Assembly: GCF_024347415.1 (NCBI RefSeq)
Contig: NZ_AP025477.1
Coordinates: forward strand, 248,001 to 312,000
DNA from: Vibrio crassostreae
GTDB lineage: Bacteria > Pseudomonadota > Gammaproteobacteria > Enterobacterales > Vibrionaceae
Direction of reading: 5' to 3'
Length of the DNA stretch: 64,000 nucleotides
Shown here: positions 9,297 through 17,101 of the stretch, one piece after another
How the letters are laid out: the number at the start of each line of letters is the position of its first letter
How positions within the stretch are numbered: position 1 is the first letter of the stretch
Notes under the pieces: generated by a model
What the model saw: only the letters and a program-made list of their open reading frames with translations
What the model was told of the DNA's origin: nothing
The model's database searches: none
Position numbers and translations under genes: made by a program

Positions 9297-11314
9297 TATA
9301 CAGCCTCCTTGGTAGGCTCTTTCCAGAAGTAACCTTGTTTCAGTGATGAAGACTTGGTTGCACCATCAAAGCAGATTTCATAAGTACGAGCGATATCATC
9401 TTGAATCATATTGGTATAGTTCTTATCAATCTCAGTATCCGTCGACAATATAACCACTTGGTGACTTGCAGTAGGGAAGTAGTTTTCTACTAGCTTATCT
9501 CTGTGGTGCGAATCCAAACGTCCAAGTGGAGTATCGATAATAATTGGCAATTTGCGACCTGATGTTTTACCTAGCGCTTCAAGGATTGAAATCGCATAAA
9601 TTTGTTTTTCACCAGCTGACATCGCTTTGCGATTGATCTTAATACCGTGCTCGTCAATTAACTCAACATCAAATGTTGCTGGGTTAATGGTTGCTGAAAT
9701 TTTTAAATCTTCTTTTCGGGCAAGCTTTTTATATGAAGCCACAAATTCGGATTCAAGTTGTTTTACGCGAGCTTTAGTTAGCTGCTCTGCAAACTTGTCT
9801 AGAAGTAGCATTGCATTTTGGGCATTAGCGACGCTGCTATCTTTATTAGCCAGATCTTTATTTTTGTCATGAAGTTTTTGAATTTGTTTTGCTGTTTCAA
9901 GCGCTAAGCGAAGTTCACGTTTCGCTTTTTCTAACAAGTCATGATACTTAATAATCAGTTTTTCTTTCTTCTTATCAAGCTCTCGTACGTCAGAAAATAA
10001 GCCTTGGACCTGCTCTTGCTCTGGTGCGCGTGCAATATTGTTAGACGCATTATCGATTTCATCTTCAACTAATTTTAAGCGAGTTCTAGCTTCGTTAAAT
10101 CGGTTGAATGAGTCCGAAGATTGCTGGTTTACTTGGTAGTCTATAGTCGTCGATTGACGGTCTGATATATCAAGTAATAGATCTTGCTGTGAAACATTAC
10201 CTAAGTGGTCCGCAAGACTATCAGTGATGGCTTCCATTGCTGCTGGGGCTGAACCACTTAAGTTGAAGGATAGCTTAGCTCGTAGTGTCTCAAGGAATGA
10301 GTCTAACTCTTGGCCAAAGTTTTGTTTTTGCTTGATGCTCTGTTCTTGCTTGATCTTCTCAAGTAAAGAAAACATTGTATTTGGAGCAAGTGAAAACGGT
10401 AAGCTAGTTTCCATTTCCATACGGATCTGTTTTTCTAACTCGACTTTCTCTTTTAACAACTCATCAACTTTTAGTGTTTCGGCTTCACGGGTTTTCGCCC
10501 ATGCGCCACCACTTTGTGAAAGTTTGTTCTCTAAGTTGAGAATGTCATTTGATGTGAGCTCTATTTGAGCGTCAACAATATCAGCTTCTCCACGTAGCTT
10601 TTCCGAATTACGCTCATGTTCGATACGCTTGGTATCGAGCGAATCCATTTCTTCGCGGATTGATTGAGTAAGCGTTGAGGAGCCCTGTTTCTTTAGGTAA
10701 ATACCTAGGTCACTCTTAAGCTTCCCAATAACATCTAGCCCTAGTAGGCGACGAACTGCAGTCTTTAAAACTTTCCCTGATTCATCTTCAGCCAAATCAG
10801 CGATTTTTTCACCATCAAAGAAGAAAAGATCAGCGATGCCAGTTGGGATTAATTCGTTTAAGAAACCTTGGCATTGTTCGTAATTGAGCTCGGGAATGGG
10901 AAGGCCATCTTTTTCGAGGCACAAATTGTCCTTCTTGTCTTTTTTCCAACCACGAATCACTTTGTATGTGTTTTCTTCACCGTTTTGGCTGTATTTAAAT
11001 TCAAGCTCAATAGATGCATTGTCTTGAACACCACCGTGCCCAACACCCTTATGGATCAAATCACCTAAAGCTTCAATATACTCGCCATTCGACATCAATT
11101 GGCCAAACGATTGACGACCAAAAAGAGCCAAACGAACGGCAGTAAGAATTGATGTTTTACCTGCACCGTTTAAGCCACCGAATAAAATGATCGGGCGTTC
11201 GGTGCCTTCAATAGCGCCGTTTAAACTAAGACGAGCAGGCGCCGGACGTAAATCTATTTCGTGGTATCCACGAAATACTCTGAAGTTGTTTAACGTTAAT
11301 TTAGTAATCAGCAT
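9296..11314 (-). CDS. dndD: DndD, SbcC/RecN-like ATPase of DNA phosphorothioation
   Basis: 672 residues with SMC/Rad50-like organisation. Walker A GGLNGAGKTS is near residue 50, long coiled-coil regions run through the middle, the ABC signature region SAGEKQIYAIS and Walker B KLPIIIDTPLG lie in the C-terminal part, and a D-loop/H-loop region (VVILSTDTEI) follows. DndD is the ATPase thought to open or nick DNA for sulfur incorporation at the phosphate. It lies eight bases after the dndC stop and overlaps dndE by one base. There is no strong ribosome-binding site before its ATG, consistent with coupling to dndC. Confidence 0.93.
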   Translation of the reverse strand: MLITKLTLNNFRVFRGYHEIDLRPAPARLSLNGAIEGTERPIILFGGLNGAGKTSILTAVRLALFGRQSFGQLMSNGEYIEALGDLIHKGVGHGGVQDNASIELEFKYSQNGEENTYKVIRGWKKDKKDNLCLEKDGLPIPELNYEQCQGFLNELIPTGIADLFFFDGEKIADLAEDESGKVLKTAVRRLLGLDVIGKLKSDLGIYLKKQGSSTLTQSIREEMDSLDTKRIEHERNSEKLRGEADIVDAQIELTSNDILNLENKLSQSGGAWAKTREAETLKVDELLKEKVELEKQIRMEMETSLPFSLAPNTMFSLLEKIKQEQSIKQKQNFGQELDSFLETLRAKLSFNLSGSAPAAMEAITDSLADHLGNVSQQDLLLDISDRQSTTIDYQVNQQSSDSFNRFNEARTRLKLVEDEIDNASNNIARAPEQEQVQGLFSDVRELDKKKEKLIIKYHDLLEKAKRELRLALETAKQIQKLHDKNKDLANKDSSVANAQNAMLLLDKFAEQLTKARVKQLESEFVASYKKLARKEDLKISATINPATFDVELIDEHGIKINRKAMSAGEKQIYAISILEALGKTSGRKLPIIIDTPLGRLDSHHRDKLVENYFPTASHQVVILSTDTEIDKNYTNMIQDDIARTYEICFDGATKSSSLKQGYFWKEPTKEAV

Positions 11315-11322
11315 GACTTTAA

Positions 11323-13128
11323 TTAAAACTCTTTTAGTAGCTGCTTATCGATATCAATCAATTGTTGATTGTAACGGTCAATTTCTTGCTGGTGAATATC
11401 AAACTCTGCCTTGCTTTGTAGTGAGGCATGCTTTTGTTTGATCTCTTCAAGGCTTCCCCAGTCTTGTTTCAGTAGTGAAGCAATCTTATTGTTGATTCCG
11501 CTACGTCGACTTAGACCTTCCATTGAGACTTCAAGCTCAATTAGCTTCATTATCATTTCAGGTGCAATATCGAAATCTTCACTTAGCTCGTTGATAATTA
11601 GGGCATCATCTTTACCAAAACTTGCATTGTCGTCATAAACCCAATCAAGATCGTAGCCATAAACCTCATTGAAAATAGTCGGTAGGGAGTCATCCCAGTC
11701 AGGCTCGTTTGGATCGTGGATCCATTCTTGGCGAATAGCATGTAACTCTGGAACTGTTATAAGCTCAATTTCACGACCTTCAGATTTGTATTTCTTATCG
11801 AGCTCCAACAATTCACGCAACCACTGGCGACGATATTTTAGCCAGTAAGGGCCGGGAATAAATCGGATTAAATGCCAAGCAAGTTCTGTAGGATTCGGGT
11901 GAGCAGGGGTGCTTTTAACTAACTGATAGGAGTAGTGTTCAAGCAAGTGACCGTCTTGATACAGTCGAACCTGGGTTCCATCATCAGAAATTTCAAGGTG
12001 TTGCCCTTCGCCAAGAGTAATGCTACTTTTTACATCCTCAAGAGTTTTTAGCTCGTTACCTTTGTATGATGCTTGGTTTGTCACTTTCCCTGTACGACGC
12101 TTAAAGTTTCGGTATTCATCCTTATTTTTTGGAATCCCCGTTTCAGCGAGCATATCTCTGAATTCTAATAAAGGTGACATCCAAGATTCACCGTTTTGAA
12201 TCAAACTTTCCATAGCGCGGTCTTTAGTTACCACGGTACATGTCCAGCATCCAAAACGAGAATTACCACAAGATGGGGTGGTTTCGTCAATAACCATTGG
12301 GCATTCCCCCTGGCCTGAAGAGTCTTTATAAAGATTCCAAAGAACTAAGTTTTTCCCTCCCCAAGGGTTTTCCCACTCAAGATCGTACCGATTGCTCCAG
12401 ATGTTTTTGATGCCATAAGGTGTTTTTTCGGTTGTTAGATGGCAGAGCCTTAAAATTTTCCACACGTCATCCACCCCCCAGGTATCGATGGGTGTAAAGA
12501 TAAACGCATTGGAAAGAGTTGTATGGCGAGCCAGACGAGAGCCGTCAATTTTATGCTTTGCAATTACTTGAGCACGAGAAGCACTTTCATCACTACGCGA
12601 ACCTAAAACCACAATAACTTCATCAAACTGAGATACTTTAGATTTGATGAAATCACTGACAGGGTTTATTTTCATTCGCTCTGTACACCATCGGAAAGAA
12701 CGTGTGGGTGCAGGGTAACCTTTGCCTAATAGACTAGACCAAAAGGTTTGAGAATCTTCAGGGACAACTTTGTGACAAGTGATCGGCAGATTGTCTCGCT
12801 TGGCCCCTTTGCTAATAGCGTCTAAAGAATTGTTAATATGATTAACAACCACAGGGGTTTCGACAAGCGTATCGGAGGTCACAACAAAAACAGGTTTTGA
12901 GCGTTCTTCCTCTTTAAGGCCAAGTAGTGCCATATAGATCAAGGTCATTATTGCAGATGAGTCTTTACCTCCGCTGTAACCAATCACCCACGGTCTTTTA
13001 TCTGCACAATAAACACGTTGTACGTCAGCAATATAGTGACTGAGTTTATTGTTTGCGAAATCTTCAGTGTTGATAAATTCTTGATATTCTTCGGCGAGAT
13101 CTTCCGCCAATTGTAGCTCGTGTATCAT
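11323..13128 (-). CDS. dndC: DndC, PAPS-reductase-like sulfurtransferase of DNA phosphorothioation
   Basis: 601 residues. The PP-loop motif YSGGKDSSA near residue 50 marks the PAPS reductase/ATP pyrophosphatase fold. A cysteine set, CGNSRFGCWTC near residues 285-297, fits the 4Fe-4S cluster known in DndC. The protein activates the phosphate backbone or carries sulfur for phosphorothioate formation. Its ATG overlaps the dndB stop by four bases. No cysteine desulfurase (dndA) is encoded in the window, so the sulfur donor is probably a chromosomal IscS, as in other systems lacking dndA. Confidence 0.94.
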   Translation of the reverse strand: MIHELQLAEDLAEEYQEFINTEDFANNKLSHYIADVQRVYCADKRPWVIGYSGGKDSSAIMTLIYMALLGLKEEERSKPVFVVTSDTLVETPVVVNHINNSLDAISKGAKRDNLPITCHKVVPEDSQTFWSSLLGKGYPAPTRSFRWCTERMKINPVSDFIKSKVSQFDEVIVVLGSRSDESASRAQVIAKHKIDGSRLARHTTLSNAFIFTPIDTWGVDDVWKILRLCHLTTEKTPYGIKNIWSNRYDLEWENPWGGKNLVLWNLYKDSSGQGECPMVIDETTPSCGNSRFGCWTCTVVTKDRAMESLIQNGESWMSPLLEFRDMLAETGIPKNKDEYRNFKRRTGKVTNQASYKGNELKTLEDVKSSITLGEGQHLEISDDGTQVRLYQDGHLLEHYSYQLVKSTPAHPNPTELAWHLIRFIPGPYWLKYRRQWLRELLELDKKYKSEGREIELITVPELHAIRQEWIHDPNEPDWDDSLPTIFNEVYGYDLDWVYDDNASFGKDDALIINELSEDFDIAPEMIMKLIELEVSMEGLSRRSGINNKIASLLKQDWGSLEEIKQKHASLQSKAEFDIHQQEIDRYNQQLIDIDKQLLKEF

Positions 13129-14204
13129 GATAACTGCTTCTCTAGAGCTTTTTCTTCTGGGGTTAGTGGTAACCCAAGTTCAATTTTTAGTGCGTTGGCA
13201 GTTAGCTGAATATTCATTGTCGACTTACTCAGTTTGCCATGGTTCATACTGCGTTTTATCCATTCAGGATTGGTCTTTAACCAGTCTACGTCAGCTAGTT
13301 TTTGTAATTTCTTTTTCCAATCTTTAGGCTCTTGGCACAGAAGGTGTTTTCCTAATACGCCAATTGCATGTAAACCAACACCGTGTGCATGCAAGTACTC
13401 TTGACGAAGTTGTGCTGGTGAAATTTCTTTATCGATAACTAGTTGCCAATCTTTGATGTACCGTGTCACTTCTTCCCAAAATTCCGCAGCTAATTTTTTT
13501 TCTTCTTCGGTAAAGCCGTCTTTTGGTCCTTTGCTTAAAAGTGCTCTAGTAGATTGCTTAATGCTACTTAAGGTAAAAAGCTTATTCGATTTAGGACTGA
13601 TGTTGGATTTTTCCATTTCGGTTAGACCAACAAATGGCTTTATTTTTTTTGCCAATTCCCTTGCTAGTTCTGAACTTTCATCACGATGATCGTACAACGT
13701 GCCCAACGATGGGCTTGGTTTAACCGCATATTTATTTAAGTCCGCGAACATTTGTTGGCTGCGGCCCAAACCTTCATCAATGAAAAACAAAACAGGGATA
13801 TTGTCTTGACCTAAATCAGGGTTTTCTCGAAGTGCTTCTTCAATCGCTTTGCGTCGGTGTTGCCCATCATTAATCAAAATTTGAGCATCCATAGGGATCT
13901 TAAGTGTTCCTAGATTTGGTGCTCCATCATGATCATCGAACGATATATCAACACCTACCGATGCGGTCAAAGCGGAGAAGACGTACTCTTTGGGGTTGTC
14001 TAACAAGTATTTGACCATCTCAGGAATACGAGTTTTATTTAGGGTTCTTTGAGCCCTCAGCTCTGGTGGAACGTCATCTTCGTTATAGCTGAAAATTTTA
14101 GGGATAATCCTAAGAGGGCAAGTCGCAATATAGAAGGGGCGTCCTGCTTGAATACCTCTGACGGCAGGGAAAGAGTAACAGTAGCCTGAATCCTGATTTA
14201 GCAT
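13125..14204 (-). CDS. dndB: DndB, DGQHR-domain regulator of phosphorothioation
   Basis: 359 residues from the ATG at 14204. The family motif appears as NDGQHRRKA near residue 117, followed by an FADLNKYAVKPS segment, both typical of DndB. DndB is dispensable for modification. It acts as a transcriptional regulator in studied systems and changes modification pattern. I place the start at 14204, not at the longer frame start 14225, because an AGAGG lies seven bases before 14204 and nothing like one precedes 14225. The longer start would also put coding sequence in the operator palindrome. It is the first gene of dndBCDE, and dndC overlaps its stop. Confidence 0.92.
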   Translation of the reverse strand: MLNQDSGYCYSFPAVRGIQAGRPFYIATCPLRIIPKIFSYNEDDVPPELRAQRTLNKTRIPEMVKYLLDNPKEYVFSALTASVGVDISFDDHDGAPNLGTLKIPMDAQILINDGQHRRKAIEEALRENPDLGQDNIPVLFFIDEGLGRSQQMFADLNKYAVKPSPSLGTLYDHRDESSELARELAKKIKPFVGLTEMEKSNISPKSNKLFTLSSIKQSTRALLSKGPKDGFTEEEKKLAAEFWEEVTRYIKDWQLVIDKEISPAQLRQEYLHAHGVGLHAIGVLGKHLLCQEPKDWKKKLQKLADVDWLKTNPEWIKRSMNHGKLSKSTMNIQLTANALKIELGLPLTPEEKALEKQLS

Positions 14205-14213
14205 ATTAGCCTC

Positions 14214-14243
14214 TATGTATGTCATTTTAATATGACATACATA
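14214..14243. promoter_or_regulatory. Palindromic operator candidate before dndB
   Basis: A perfect 12-bp inverted repeat, TATGTATGTCAT and ATGACATACATA, separated by six bases. The right arm overlaps the -10 hexamer of the dndB promoter and the left arm ends nine bases before the start codon. A further partial half site GGTATGTTAT is at 14250-14259. DndB is known to repress its own operon in Salmonella, so it is the obvious candidate ligand, but that is inference. Confidence 0.6.
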
Positions 14244-14269
14244 TTAGTCGGTATGTTATTTTTTGACAA
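14241..14269 (-). promoter_or_regulatory. Sigma70-like promoter for dndBCDE
   Basis: On the minus strand, TTGTCA (14264-14269) and TAATAT (14241-14246) are 17 bases apart. The predicted start point falls within the operator palindrome, about 30 bases before the dndB ATG. Confidence 0.55.
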
Positions 14270-14388
14270 ACTAAAGTTTGAGTTTGTTATGTTAGGGCTA
14301 GTTTTGTGCGATAAATAACATGAGTATGCCAAAATTAGCGTTGTATTTTACAGCGATGTAATTGAGATTTCCATGTTTTACCTAATTT

Positions 14389-16416
14389 TTATGAAGGTTT
14401 CTTCGTTACCAGATTGAAGCCTTTAATGTGCTTCTTGTGTTTACCCAGCAGCGCTTCAAACTCCGCTCTGTTCATTTGCGCTTCTTCATTGGAATCATAA
14501 TCCATTAACAACGCTAAACGCTGGTCCAAACTTTTCTGTTTTTTATACTTCTTATCGTCAGTTTGCATGTATAAGTGTTTGTTGAGTAGTGGCGGCCTAC
14601 GCTGTTCATTTACGTAATCGAAGAAGTCGATGTCTTGATCAGCCATCTTGATTTTTATACGCTCAGTTAAAAAGGGCACCGACTTTTCAAAGGCATCATA
14701 AGCGGCTAGGGTGAGTTTCCCTGATGTGATGTGAATCTTTATGAGGTCAATTTCGTTACCTAGTTCGCCATACATTTGCAACCCTGAACCTACGTATACT
14801 CGTAGCAGTAGTGGTAAATCATCGATAAGGTCTCGATGTAGGATCAGTGAGTGCCCTTCGTTTAGCAGGCTTGTTGGTAGTTGGCCGTGTGCTTTCTCGC
14901 ATTGCTGATGAATTAAGTCGGTGTCGGCAATCGCAAACAGTAATTCCGCAGCCAGGTTGATTGCGGTTTTGTAATCATCAAACAAGGCTTTGATGTCGCG
15001 CTTTAGGGGCTCTGGTTGCTGCGTATAGGGTTTTCTTTTCTCAAACAGTCCCATAGCAAAGTAGAGGAGAAGATCTTCTTTTCGGCTCTTTTCTGCTTGT
15101 TCAAATTCTTTGGTATCAAACATCTCTTGCAGTAAGTTGAAGGTTTTTCTGTGTGAGCCTATTAACTCAAGAATTTTGTCAGATTGTTCAAATTCATCAT
15201 TTGCAGGAATACGCCCTAGCTCTAAACAGGTATTCCAAAAGTTATTAAACAAGCCTTGATGTTGAGTAATAAGCAGTTTGGCTTTGTCTTTGGCTTCAAT
15301 AGGCTCTGGTGACGTCAGTTGCTGCCATTTGTGGTGGCGTTTGTATTTATTTTGCAGGTACAGTTGCTCTTCCAATTTGTCTTTGAAGATATAAAAAATA
15401 CCAGGCGCGACGGTAATTGCGTCTTCTTGTAGGCTTCTCTCTATGTACGCTTTGATTTCTGATTGCGCATAGTATTTTTGGAAGGTGTTACGAGAGGTGA
15501 TGACCCCATCTTTATAAGGTTTGAACTGAGCAATATAGTTTTCGTTAGCCAGCATGACAGAAACCACCAGAAACTTGTCTGCTAGCTCCCATGCGTCTAG
15601 TAGGGCTTCGAGTCTGTCATCTTGGTCTTCTATTACGTTAAGAACAAACCCTATGTTTACGATATCAGAACTGGATTTGTCGTTGTCGGGTTGAAAGTTC
15701 GGATCCCAACCCAGAGCGTCGAGGCCATGTGCTTCGAGCTCTCTTAAATCGTCTCCGCGGCCACAGCCATAATCGAAAATTGAGTGCTCGCCTTTTAAGT
15801 AGCCATGTTTAACGAGAGTCTTCATTGGTGCGGAGAGTTCATGACGCACGATGGCCGTTCTGTACCTATCAATCCCAGTTTCTTCTTGCGTTGTTACAGA
15901 GGAGCATCGGAATAGTCGACCATCGACAAGCTCGTAACCATTGCGTGCTATTAGGTTTTCCCAAGAACGTTTAAAACCAATCAAACGGCTGTTTTCGTAC
16001 AGGCCTGCATTCTCGCCTTCTTGTGTGAGTGAAACGAAATGTTCGTAATATTCACTCGTTGGCAAAACCATGGTCTCTTTTCTATGTAAGATCGGTGGAT
16101 TTTCAGATTCGCGATAACCTGTAATTTTGTGGCTTAATTTAGAGAGGTCGACATTGAGGCTTTGTTCTAATGCGGGATAGGAATCAGTATAAAAATTAGG
16201 GTAGTGAAGAAGAGATAAGCGGAACTCTTTTTTAAACAGTTTAACAAGGTTCCAGTTTTCGTCATCTAAGTTCACTGCTTTTGCTACGGCGGGGATGAAC
16301 TGTGTCAGTGCATTAGGTAGCGCACTGAATGCATCTTTATGGAGGTAAATCGCATTGGGCAGTTGTTTGCCTATGTTAACCTCAGCCACTAATTTGGAGA
16401 ATTGCTCCACATCCAT
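14389..16416 (-). CDS. DNA phosphorothioation-associated putative methyltransferase
   Basis: 675 residues. A class I SAM-dependent methyltransferase motif I, FDYGCGRGDD near residue 215, is followed by an acidic strand end (LGWDPNF) and VLNVIEDQDDR. The long N-terminal part and large C-terminal extension match the family of methyltransferases found beside dnd operons. It is transcribed in the same direction as dndBCDE, 184 bases upstream of the dndB ATG, but dndB has its own promoter. The target is unknown; in the family it has been proposed to act on DNA or RNA in connection with phosphorothioation. The first ATG (16416) is used. Confidence 0.85.
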   Translation of the reverse strand: MDVEQFSKLVAEVNIGKQLPNAIYLHKDAFSALPNALTQFIPAVAKAVNLDDENWNLVKLFKKEFRLSLLHYPNFYTDSYPALEQSLNVDLSKLSHKITGYRESENPPILHRKETMVLPTSEYYEHFVSLTQEGENAGLYENSRLIGFKRSWENLIARNGYELVDGRLFRCSSVTTQEETGIDRYRTAIVRHELSAPMKTLVKHGYLKGEHSIFDYGCGRGDDLRELEAHGLDALGWDPNFQPDNDKSSSDIVNIGFVLNVIEDQDDRLEALLDAWELADKFLVVSVMLANENYIAQFKPYKDGVITSRNTFQKYYAQSEIKAYIERSLQEDAITVAPGIFYIFKDKLEEQLYLQNKYKRHHKWQQLTSPEPIEAKDKAKLLITQHQGLFNNFWNTCLELGRIPANDEFEQSDKILELIGSHRKTFNLLQEMFDTKEFEQAEKSRKEDLLLYFAMGLFEKRKPYTQQPEPLKRDIKALFDDYKTAINLAAELLFAIADTDLIHQQCEKAHGQLPTSLLNEGHSLILHRDLIDDLPLLLRVYVGSGLQMYGELGNEIDLIKIHITSGKLTLAAYDAFEKSVPFLTERIKIKMADQDIDFFDYVNEQRRPPLLNKHLYMQTDDKKYKKQKSLDQRLALLMDYDSNEEAQMNRAEFEALLGKHKKHIKGFNLVTKKPS

Positions 16417-16821
16417 GTTAGGTGCTCTTTTTAATGTTTATTAGTTAAAACTACTGAAACCCAAAATCGCCGAACGTTAACTGTCTCATTAAGCAATTTG
16501 TTAGCGGCTGATTCTGGGATATTAGACCAGCCAACCCATACGTGAGCCTTGGGTTGAAAATATCGTCATTATACATTTTAGTTGGCTTGAGTTTGAATTT
16601 TACCGTCGAAGGTTCATCTGGATCCTATGCTTGACTGTTCTATATAAACTAAGAAAGGCAGCTAACTCTTGCTTGGGTATAGTTATTTTAAATAATTTAT
16701 CTATTAATAATTTAAGGTATTACCTCCTGTCTGAGAATATGTTTACTGACATGGAGCATGGCTAGCTCCAACAATTAAGGTTAAATCAATGCGATAAGTG
16801 GGTATAAAAGGAATTTCGATA
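16417..16821. other. Intergenic region between the phosphorothioation island and the biosynthetic cluster
   Basis: About 400 AT-rich bases with no gene. It must contain the divergent promoters of the methyltransferase gene and of the biosynthetic cluster. A short inverted repeat TGGAGC/GCTCCA is at 16753-16771. I could not assign -10/-35 boxes with confidence. Confidence 0.5.
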
Positions 16822-17081
16822 ATGGCCAAGAAAAAATATTTTAATGGTTACCATCTAAAGCATAACCCTCTATTAACGCTAACCCTCTATTAACGCAAAG
16901 ATTAGGATGGTTAGCTATTGGATTATATTGTTTAGCGACTGCTGTGTCATCCGTTTGGGTTAACTATTCATTCTCGACTTTTAATTCAGAGGCATTAATA
17001 TTTTTTACTGTATTGGTTGCTCAGCTTTCATTCTTTACATTAGCGAAAGAAAATTCAGTTCTCAACTTTAAAATGAAATGA
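16822..17081 (+). pseudogene. Small membrane protein gene broken by a 17-bp tandem duplication
   Basis: An ATG at 16822 has a good AAAGGAA ribosome-binding site and opens a frame that stops at 16891-16893 after 23 codons. The cause is visible: TAACCCTCTATTAACGC occurs twice in tandem at 16863-16879 and 16880-16896. Removing one 17-base copy restores an 80-residue protein with two hydrophobic segments (around LAIGLYCLATAVSSVWV and ALIFFTVLVAQLSFF), ending at 17079-17081, 20 bases before the leuA-like ATG. I do not recognise the family. It may have been the first gene of the biosynthetic operon. Confidence 0.7.
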
Positions 17082-17101
17082 ACTAACGCGAGGTAGCAAA
17101 C

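Noticed and set aside
14263..14291. TTGACA with a TTATGT on the + strand as a promoter
   Set aside because: It would read into the end of the oppositely oriented methyltransferase gene; the minus-strand dndB promoter fits better.
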